Shown piece after piece: positions 55,858 to 64,000 of a stretch of 64,000 nt of DNA (position 1 is its first letter; each line of letters opens with the position of its first letter). The position numbers and the translations under genes were made by a program. Location: the NCBI GenBank assembly GCA_003996215.1, contig QJPP01004092.1:56876-120875 (forward strand). The letters run 5' to 3'. The notes beneath the pieces are model-generated. The model worked only from the letters and a program-made list of their open reading frames with translations. It was not told the origin of the DNA and ran no database searches. This DNA is from Jaltomata sinuosa (Eukaryota; Streptophyta; Magnoliopsida; Solanales; Solanaceae).

Positions 55858-57328
55858 ACACCCTTAACTTAAGACTCTTGCTTGTTCTCAAGCGACACAC
55901 AAAAACTATTCTACAACGACGCTATAGCAAAAGGATACTAGGAACCACGACAGTCATATGATTTAGCAATTTAGCTCATAAAATGTATCCCCCTCCCCTT
56001 TTTAATACAAAACCAGTGCATGCATTCCGACTATCAAGACAACACAAGAGGATCCATGGATGACATTACACTATCAACAGATGATGTAACATACACATAC
56101 GAGACTTACACTAACAGTTAGCAGTCAAAGTTGCTCTAGTGCCCTCACCACAAAAAAGTCCCAATCACACAATAATATAATTAAGAATTCGGGTACTTGA
56201 ACAAAGACACTCGCACTCACAATAGATATTCAAGAAATACGTGCACAATACCATTGGCTTGCCCTTATTTTCTATGCCTCGGCTTTTGGACAATTCGATT
56301 AGGATCACTATAGGACTTCTCTTGGCTTGTAACGTAAGCTTGGGGACGGGTATGGTAGATATGGACATCAGTGACTAAGCCCTCCTTGGTACTACGCTAT
56401 TTGTTTTCTCCACTTATCGAACCAACTCTATTCTTTTCCTCCTTTTTTTTCTCCCTTTTTATTTTTCAACAAGTGACGGGTGCGGCTTTTGGTTTAACTT
56501 CAACTCTTTTTCACATTTTCTTTTTCTTTCTTTCTTTCTTCTCTTTTCTTTTACTTTTTCTTTGTTTTTCTCTTTCTTTTTCTTTTCTTTAACATGACCG
56601 CCGCACCCATTATTTCCCTTTTTCATTACTAACCACATGCTCTTTTCATACCCTTACTCCTCACTCACCTCTACAGTATCCACCCTCAACTTAGGCGATT
56701 TTCCTGAGTTGAGGTACACGATGTCCAAGGAGGGACCAGGGCCAAACTAAAGGTTTTGCAAAAAGACGGGGAAGGTGATTCGGCTAGACAACAAAATGGG
56801 TCAATTTAGGCTCAAAATCAGGGATCAAAGAGTATTTACTTCATTTGGTCGGTCATTTGGATAAAGTGGACTAATTCAAAAATGGCCTATGATCCTTGCC
56901 TAACCAACCATCCTACAACCTAGGTAAGACTAACCGAGCAAGTTCTAGATTGGCACACAAAGCAAGAACAAGTCAAATTAAGCTCACACACTTATGGCAC
57001 AGAGTCAAACAATTACATGCTAACTATCAGGTTCATGCTCTAGCTTAAGCCATTCATCAAGTCGATTACATCCTAATGTCATGCGCAGATCTATAATAGT
57101 CAGTCTATCAACAACATATACTATCATGCCACTCAAAATTTGGAGGGGTCTCCATTTTCAATCAAAATCTCAATTTAAAATCATATCACATACTGTGCTA
57201 AGTTCCTTTTTTTCTTTTACTATATACACCCTATACTACACATGCCAATTCAACAGAAAATAAAAATTCTTAGGGAAAGAACACAGGCAAGAAAACCCTA
57301 AGGATTCGGGTACCTTGTGAGTACCCTC
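55858..57328 (-). other. Untranslated 3' region of the Athila-like element
   Basis: No coding frame recognised. A pyrimidine-rich block (56440-56600 on the plus strand) corresponds to a long purine-rich stretch in the element RNA, which is common upstream of the tract in Athila elements. Confidence 0.55.
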
Positions 57329-57408
57329 ATGGGTTGCCTCCCATACAGAGCTGATTTAATGTTGTGGCACAACGCGGGTCTCTCGGCTACTCAGACTTCG
57401 TCAAGAGG
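57329..57408 (-). repeat. Hairpin-bearing block, copy 3 (after the env-position ORF)
   Basis: About 80 bp related to 60743-60822 and 60870-60951. It contains CATGGGTTGCCTCCCATA and TGTTGTGGCACAACG, each able to fold into a short stem with the same loop as the other copies. Confidence 0.85.
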
Positions 57409-57539
57409 TCCGTCAAAACAGCGAACACCTCATGCTTCCCCCACCCCACCAAAAAAAGATGTGAATTATCCTCAATGCACTAATGAAATTACAAATCATA
57501 GGGGGGCGAGAACATACCTGTGGTGCCTAAGCGCCGATG

Positions 57540-59742
57540 TCTGGTGTCGCATCCTTCGAGCCCTCAGGATCGGTGCCCGTAGTAGTTTCTCCAACAATTG
57601 AGGCTGCCTTCGCAGTCCTCTCATCAATGGTAACAGCTCCCCGAGCAGCTCCCTCATCTACCACTCCCACACTAGGGTCTACATAAGGTACTGTACCTCT
57701 CCTTGAGCCACCTCAGCCAATGCCATCCACCTCTATCTGTTGTGTAGCCAACGACATTTGCGACGCTTTCCTCAGCTCTCTTCGTGCCTTCTTCGCAGCC
57801 CTGCCTTCTTTCTTCTTCTGAGATTTAGGACTAAGTGGGGCATCATCACTTACAACATGCTTGTCCTTTTGCTTCTTTTTCTTTTCAGGTGCGGGGTCTG
57901 CAACAGTCTCACGAGGGGGGATGGTGCCAATAAATCAATAAACTCCTCTTCCGCGGTCCCAACCAGTGGTAACTGTATGTCTGGCACCTGCCTCTGCTGA
58001 ATATCTACATTAACCCAGACCTGTGCAAACTTGGTGAGGATAGCGGTAAGGTCTGGAATAGTCAAGTTCCGCATCCGATCATTAACCCAAATCTCAATGG
58101 TGTCTAGTCGTGCATTCAAACTATCAATCGACTTTTGGATTGGCACCATGGAATCTGCTATCTCACGTCGAATCAGCGGCTTCATCGAGGTTGAAAACCT
58201 CTTAATATGTTCTTATGCATGGAAGACCTCTTTGGCGACCTTGCTAAATACATCGCTGGTGAAGACATGTGGTTGACCCTGGCTGTTGGATGGCCTGGAC
58301 TGAGCTGAGGAAGATGGGAAAACTGCTAATATCGCTGGTCTGGAACCCGGTCTAGTCTGCTCATCAAATACCACCAACGCATCCAGTGGCAAATCACCAC
58401 TAGGCTCTGGAAAGTCGGTTGTTGTAGCATAAGCTCTAGTGCATGCCACCAGGTTGGTGGCATCTCGAATCAAAGCTACATCCTGAAAGCTGGACTCATG
58501 AACGATCCGGTCAACGCTCGGTATCTCAGGCACTTCGGTAGCCTGGCAAATCTGAGTGATAAGGCAAGAAAATGACATGGTGGTAGACAGCCTCAGCGCT
58601 CGCTCTCTAATCTCTTCTGCAATAATGCGGGCAATAATAATATCATAGCGGGACATAAATACAGCAACCAAAATAGCTCAGTCAGGAGTAAGAGTATTAT
58701 CTGCAGTTGTCGGTACCAACCAGTGTCTAACCACTGCCCACCAAAATGTTCCAGCTACATTCAGTGTTGCCTTGCCAATATTTGGTATCCGTTCTTTCAA
58801 CCAAGGCGGATTGTCGTCTATGATGAGTGAGGCAATCCAGTGATAGTGTATCTTTTTCTATCTCAGTTGCTCCATACGAGCATCCAAGTCTAACTAGGAG
58901 GCTGGAGCTACAAAGTTCAGGCCATAGAGAAAATATTGAATGGTGCACTCTGAGATGTCGACCTGTACCCTCCGAATTTGTATCCTCTGAAGAGCTGGCT
59001 CTGACCTCGGATTTTTCGCTTTCTCGCACTAGTTCATCAATATAGCTGCGTAGACAGCATAGAACTCACGGACAATGACCGGGTTGTATGGACCACCTGG
59101 CTGGCTCATCCACTACAAGCCGTAGTGATCATACAAAGCCTTGACTTCTGCCATATCATCGAAACCTACCGACTGGATCGCAACCTCCTTGTGAATGCTC
59201 CGCCGATTGTGCCCTTTGTCATTCAGTGCCCGACTCTCATGGTAGAGCCTAGATGCACCCTCAATGGCCCAGCGAACCTGATCCCGTACTCTGGCATTCT
59301 TTCATATGAAGGTGGGTGGTTCTACAAGAATAGCCCCATCAACATGCTGTTCTTCAGTGGTCGGAGTCTCTTCATCAGACTTCCTGGCAGCCCCACTGTG
59401 ACTCGGGCTCGCTCTTTCAGATTCGGAGCCTGACCCCTCTTCTTGCTTGCTACCAGATCCTGAAGCGTCTCTCGATTCCGACCCTTCAGACCTACTTGCT
59501 TCTGGAGTTGTACTAGACTCACCCTCTCCCTCTTCAGATTGGGGAGGAGTGGTTTTTGATTGGACCTTAGCTTACTAGCTCGTGGTCCTAGGAATGGCCT
59601 CCGGGTCAGAATCAATCTCATAAATTTCTTCTGAGCCGCTCTCTTCTGACTCAGTGGCCTCATCTTGAATTTGTCTATGTTTTTGAATGAGAGCCTTTGA
59701 GTCTTTGGCTTTGGTCTTCTTTGGCGTGTTTTTAGGAGGCAT
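57540..59742 (-). pseudogene. Env-position ORF of the Athila-like element ('putative plant transposon protein' type)
   Basis: It starts MPPKNTPKKTKAKDSKALIQ (59742) and continues through a Ser/Glu-rich stretch. Then VGFDDMAEVKALYDHYGL, PGGPYNPVIVREFYAVYAAI, NIGKATLNVAGTFWWAVVRH and VAVFMSRYDIIIARIIAEEI form the conserved core I know as the PF20167-like domain of Solanaceae Athila elements. A helical region, DSMVPIQKSIDSLNARLDTI, may form a coiled coil before a Lys-rich end. There are several in-frame stops. I see no clear signal peptide or membrane anchor, so 'env-like' refers to position only. Confidence 0.7.
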
Positions 59743-59789
59743 GGTACCTGCGGGGCAGATGTTGTTAATACAAAGAGTGATCACACAAA

Positions 59790-60742
59790 AAAAAAAAAAT
59801 CCTGCACAGTTGACTGTATAAGGATGACGGCTCCATAAGACAGTCTGTCCTTTGAAAGGACGGGTCCGTCTTGAGAGTCGTCTTCCAACTTTAGACTTTA
59901 GACATGATTATGAATCCAACAACGGGCTGTAAGTTAGAACTATGGTCCTTCTTGTAGACTCGTACAACCGGGGAACCATTTTTATGATCAAAACTCTCTC
60001 CCACTTCGTTTTTGCTGTGTTAACTCAATCTCCACAACATCAAACTCCCATATAGATTCAAAATTAAATACACCCTACCACACAGACGCATCACACAGTT
60101 TTGTAGGGTGTCAATAATGAAATTTTTGACTTTAAATCACTACCCTATTGATGGTTTTGCTTGAAATACAAGAATGACACAAAAAGAACATACCCTTGAT
60201 GATTCTAGTCTTTTTCATGTGTGAGGAATGCTTGCCGGAGGTGTGTAAAATTTCTTTAATGTTTTATTTTGTTTTTGGGGAATTTGAGTCGGATTAGGAG
60301 AAGGGGAGAGAGTATTTTGATCTCTTTTTACCTTTAAAAATGGCGGTGACCCATTCGGAAGGGGAGAAGTAGGTGACAGCCGGGCCGGGTTCTAAAAATT
60401 TAAAATTGGGCCAACCCGATTGCTATTACTGTATCTGGGACCTACGAGTCCAAACAACGGTCCGTCATTTGAAAGACGGTCCGTTGTTGGACTCGTGGTC
60501 TACTTTTTTTGACTCATCAACTGCAAGGGATGACGGTTTCATCGACGGACCGTGGTTCGAACCACGGGTCCGTCCTGATGACACGTCGTTCCTCATCCGT
60601 GACCTGGTTTCTCCCCAGGAACCACGACTTAGATCGATGGTCCGTCCTTTCAAAGGACGGTCCGTAAACCAAGTAGTAGTTTTTGGAACTCCTGCAGTTT
60701 TGTACTTTTCCTCCTCATCTGCACAGACAACAAACTTTAGCC
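59790..60742 (-). other. Spacer rich in CpG palindromes between pol and the env-position ORF
   Basis: Non-coding. It contains palindromic GGTCCGTC/GACGGACC units at 59815-59880 and 60445-60665. See findings. Confidence 0.7.
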
Positions 60743-60822
60743 TTGGGTTGCCTCCCAAGCAACTCTTGATTTAACGTCGCGGCATGACGCAAGTGTTTTG
60801 GCTACTCAGACTTCACTAAAAC
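60743..60822 (-). repeat. Hairpin-bearing block, copy 2
   Basis: Contains CTTGGGTTGCCTCCCAAG and CGTCGCGGCATGACG. The first stem uses T-A pairs where copies 1 and 3 use A-T, keeping the loop TTGCCT. Confidence 0.88.
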
Positions 60823-60869
60823 ACTCTATAGTCTTTACACTACAACTAACATAAGGTAAATTACAAAAT

Positions 60870-60951
60870 CATGGGTTGCCTCCCATGTAGCGCCTGATTT
60901 AACGTCGCGGCACGACGCAGGATACTTGACTACTCAGACTTCATCAAGCTC
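60870..60951 (-). repeat. Hairpin-bearing block, copy 1 (overlaps the pol stop codon)
   Basis: Contains CATGGGTTGCCTCCCATG and CGTCGCGGCACGACG. It overlaps the last codons of pol (ELDEV-stop, 60934-60951), so the repeat begins in the coding end. Confidence 0.88.
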
Positions 60952-61290
60952 CTTGGTTGGGATGAACTCATCTATGCTCCATGCTTCAATAGTCTTGATA
61001 TCCTCTGTTGTGCCGAAATACGCTTTGATCCTCTGCCCGTTTGCCTTGAACCATTTTACCTTTAGGTTTTCAAGTTCAATAGCTCCATGAGGGAAAACTT
61101 GCACCACCTTGAAGGGTCCAATCCACTTGGACTTCAACTTGCCACGAAACAAGCGAAGTCTAGAGTTGAAAAGCAGGACTAAGTCACCTGGCTGAAAATC
61201 TCTCTTCTCTATATTCCGGTCATGATACAGCTTCATCCTCTCTTTGTATAGGGCTGGCCTTTCATATGCATTTAGTAGGAGCTCATCCAA
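60934..61290 (-). pseudogene. Athila-like integrase C-terminus
   Basis: FQPGDLVLLFNSRLRLFRGK, LKSKWIGPFKVVQVFPHGA and FKANGQRIKAYFG are the conserved end of Athila pol. The frame is open to the TGA at 60934-60936, and a stop at 61291-61293 precedes it. Confidence 0.9.
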
Positions 61291-61869
61291 CTAATTCAGC
61301 TGCCCTAACCTTTGAAGTGATGCTGCACCCCAATCTAAGTTCAGCTTCTTCAAAACCCACATGGCCTTGTGCTCTAGCTCAACCGGAAGGTGACAAGCTT
61401 TACCAAACACAAGCTGATATGGATACATGCCTATTGGAGTCTTATACGCAGTCTGGTACGCCCACAATGCATCCTCCAGCTTCCGCGACCAATCCTTTCT
61501 ATTTGCATTAATAGTCTTGGACATGATTGATTTGATTTCTCTATTTGAGACCTCCACTTGCCCACTCGTTTGCGGATGATAAGGGGTTGCAACTCTGTGT
61601 TTCACTCCATATTTCTCAAGTAAAGCACGAAACAACTTGTTGCAAAAGTGAGAACCTCCATCGCTAATAATGGCCCTTGGCGTACCAAATCTGGAGAAGA
61701 TGTTCTTTTTCAGGAACGCTGTGACACATTTACCTTCATTGTTTGGAAGCGCAACTGCCTCTACCCACTTAGACACATAGTCAATAGCCACCAATATATA
61801 CTGGTTCCCATCAGATAGCACAAACGGCCCCATGAAGTCAATGCCCCACACATCAAATAGTTCAATCAC
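61291..61869 (-). pseudogene. Athila-like integrase catalytic core
   Basis: DVWGIDFMGPF (Asp), RAIISDGGSHFCNKLFRALL (Asp) and TPYHPQTSGQVEVSNREIK (Glu) give the DDE triad. MYPYQLVFGKACHLPVELEH is the characteristic Athila block. The domain looks intact within one frame. Confidence 0.93.
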
Positions 61870-62363
61870 AAGGATAGATTCATATGAAGCTCATGCCTCC
61901 TTGATTTGCCTCCTTCCCTTTGACACCTGCTACAAGCCTTTGCAAACTCATGGGCATCTTTATGAATAGTCGGCCAATAATAGCCGCATTGTAAAATCTT
62001 ATGGGCCGTCTGGATACCACTATGATGACCTCCAACAAGGGATGAATGGCATGCTTCCAATATCTCTATTATCTCAGCTTTCGGCACACATCTCCGTATC
62101 ATCGTATCAGCACAGACACGAAATAAGAACGGCTCTCCCCAAAAGTATTTCTTCACGTCAGACATAAACTTTCTCCTTTGGTGAATGGATATATCATCAG
62201 GCACTAAATCACTTGCCAAGTAGTTGGCAATGTCCGCGAACCATGGGATCAAGTCCTGACAAGCAGCCAATACATGTTCGTCAGGAAACCAGTCATCAAT
62301 CTCGAGCTCATCATTCAGCTTTAACATAGCTTCTTCTTCAAACCTAGACAAATGATTTGCCAC
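61866..62363 (-). pseudogene. Athila-like spacer and integrase zinc finger
   Basis: MANHLSRFEEEAML is the end of RNase H (ADxLSR-like). CHSSLVGGHHSGIQTAHKIL and FAKACSRCQREG give the HHCC zinc ligands. The frame overlaps the integrase core frame by a few bases. Confidence 0.88.
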
Positions 62364-62417
62364 CTGATTTTTAGTACCCTTGTGGTCCTTAACTTCAAAG
62401 TCAAACTCCTACAGCAG

Positions 62418-62936
62418 CTACACCCATCTAATCAACCTTGGCTTAGCATCCTTTTTCGCCATGAGATAGAGAAGAGCTGAATGGTTAGTATGCACCAACA
62501 CTTTGGTGCCAAGCAAATAAGATATGAATTTCTCGAAGGCAAAGACCACAACAAGGAGTTCCTGTTCAGTCACTGTATAGTTCTTCTGAGCCAGGTTCAG
62601 TGCCTTGCTAGCGTAGTAAATAGGATGAAGAATCTTCTCGCGCCTTTGGCCTAGGACTGCTCCTAGCGCCACCCCACTAGCATCACACATAACCTCAAAC
62701 AGTTGCGACCAATGAGGAGCAATAATGATGGGAGTTATAACCAACTTCTCTTTGAGGCACTCAAATGCCTTGAGATAAGCATCATCAAATACAATTTTTA
62801 CCTCCTTCTCCAACAACTTGCACAATGGATTTGCAATTTTGGAGAAGTCCTTGATAAATTGCCGATAAAACCCTGCATGACCCAAGAAACTCTGGATACC
62901 TTTCACAGAAACTGGTGGAGGCAATTTTTCAATCAC
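62418..62936 (-). pseudogene. Athila-like RT connection and RNase H
   Basis: IQSFLGHAGFYRQFIKDFSK, FEVMCDASGVALGAVLGQR (Asp), YTVTEQELLVVVFAFEKF (Glu) and HTNHSALLYLMAKKDAKPR follow the RNase H order. A stop after IRWV ends this open frame. Confidence 0.92.
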
Positions 62937-63608
62937 CTCGATCTTTGCTCTATCAACTTCTATGCCCTTCTTCTAAATTCAGTGACCAAGTATGATGCCT
63001 TATTTGACCATGAAGTGACACTTTTCCCAATTCATCACTAGGTTATACTCTTCACACTATTTCAACACACAACCCAGATGATCTAGATAATCTTCAAATG
63101 AATCACCTACCACCAAAAAGTCATCCATAAAGACCTCTATAGTGTCCTCCACCATATCTGAAAATATAGACATCATACATTGCTGAAAAGTTGTTGGTGC
63201 ATTGCAAAGACCGAACGGCATCCTCTTGAAGGCAAACGTCCCATATGGGCATGTGAATATAGTTTTCTCTTGGTTTTCGGGGGTAATAGAGATCTAATTA
63301 TACCCTGAATAACCATCAAGAAAATAGTACCAACCTCTACCTGCAAGACGGTCTAGCATTTGATCCATGAATGGCATTAGAAAATGGTCCTTCTCAGTCC
63401 ACGCATTCAACTTTCTATAATCCATGCATATGCGCCAGCCTGTCACTGGCCTCATCAGAATTAGCTCATTTTTAGCATTAGGAACCACAGTAATCCCTCC
63501 TTTCTTTGGTATGCACTGAACTGGGCTCACCCACTTGCTGTCAGAAATTAGGTAAACCACATCTGCATCTAACCACTTTATGATCTCTTTCTTGAAGACT
63601 TCTTGCAT
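62937..63608 (-). pseudogene. Athila-like reverse transcriptase core
   Basis: WVSPVQCIPKKGGITVV, VTGWRICMDYRKLNAWTEK and LDRLAGRGWYYFLDGYSGYN, then a stop (63295) and TCPYGTFAFKRMPFGLCNAP with FMDDFLVV at about 63120 (active site). Sequence is near full-length with at least three stops. Confidence 0.9.
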
Positions 63609-64000
63609 AGGCTGATTTAACCTACGCTGATGCTCAATAGATGGAACACAATCAGGCTCGAGATGGATTTACTGAGTACAGATTCCAAGCAGAATCCCAA
63701 TAATGTCTGTGATGGTCCACTCAATAGCTCTTTTGAACTTCCTCAATACTGCAACCAGAGCCTCAACCTGTGCTTCACCCAAATCTGCAGCAATGATTAC
63801 TGGCAAAGTCTCATTATCTCCCAAAATACATACCGAAGATGAGTTGGCAGTGCTTTGAGCTCCAAGACTAGAGCCTCTCAATAGATGGACGAGCCAGTGG
63901 TATCGTCCTATTCTTCAAATCCAAATCCAGCCTCTTTGGTGCATGATCCCAAACCTGTAAGTGTTACAACCATCTCGTCATATTCATCAATGTCATCACC
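63609..64000 (-). pseudogene. Athila-like protease-RT link (runs off right edge)
   Basis: NETLPVIIAADLGEAQVEAL and LRKFKRAIEWTITDIIGI are the conserved block before Athila RT. The gag, protease and 5' LTR lie beyond the window. Confidence 0.88.

Noticed and set aside
60373..60774. 133-codon plus-strand frame
   Set aside because: Covers the palindromic spacer of the Athila-like element; composition follows the repeats, not a protein.

Overview
The window is plant nuclear DNA. TS-type tRNA-derived SINEs, LTR families of the kind found in the potato/tomato/pepper/tobacco group, pogo-, hAT- and Stowaway-like MITEs and a plastid ycf2 insert all suggest a Solanaceae genome; the species cannot be fixed from sequence alone. 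It is repeat-rich, with one clear host gene and roughly 80% recognisable transposon sequence, so it probably lies in a pericentromeric or heterochromatic region.

Bases 1-7140: a SEC61 beta gene on the minus strand (CDS 3334-3582, one coding exon), with a non-coding first exon about 2.8 kb upstream (6409 to about 6480). The intron carries two SINEs, each with target-site duplications, and a plastid fragment. The first 290 bases repeat the promoter, exon 1 and start of the intron of this gene, so a tandem second copy runs off the left edge. Bases 7140-9480 are AT-rich and hold a protein-kinase gene fragment.

Bases 9480-20110: a complete, fairly young Ty1/copia element on the minus strand, with matching LTRs, a perfect 5-bp target duplication, a tRNA-iMet-type primer site, a polypurine tract and a leader made of about 180-bp tandem repeats. 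Its pol gene is split by a 2,979-bp solo LTR of a Ty3/gypsy (Tekay/Del-like chromovirus) family, also with a perfect 5-bp duplication.

Bases 20110-32460: small elements (a pogo-like element, a long near-perfect inverted repeat at 24.0-24.4 kb, a mariner-like composite) and a degenerate L1 LINE on the minus strand (25.3-30.9 kb). The LINE is interrupted by a non-autonomous hAT element that has captured a receptor-kinase gene fragment and is flanked by a perfect 8-bp duplication.

Bases 32840-46705: a gypsy pol fragment interrupted by a 2.1-kb LTR, itself interrupted by a second solo LTR of the same chromovirus family. These are followed by gag relics and a decayed Sire-like copia element on the minus strand with an extra env-like coding region downstream of pol.

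Bases 46340-64000: a nest at least four deep. A LINE is entered by a copia element (plus strand, with a probable spliceosomal intron in gag). That copia is entered by a Tekay/Del chromovirus (minus strand, chromodomain at the pol C-terminus), which is entered by an Athila-like gypsy element (minus strand, pol running off the right edge) carrying an env-position ORF. The Athila element carries three copies of an ~80-bp block with two potential hairpins, one of which shows paired base changes, and a run of strong CpG-rich palindromes. I judge these the most interesting unexplained signals.

Most element reading frames are broken by stops or frameshifts, so nearly all are listed as pseudogenes.
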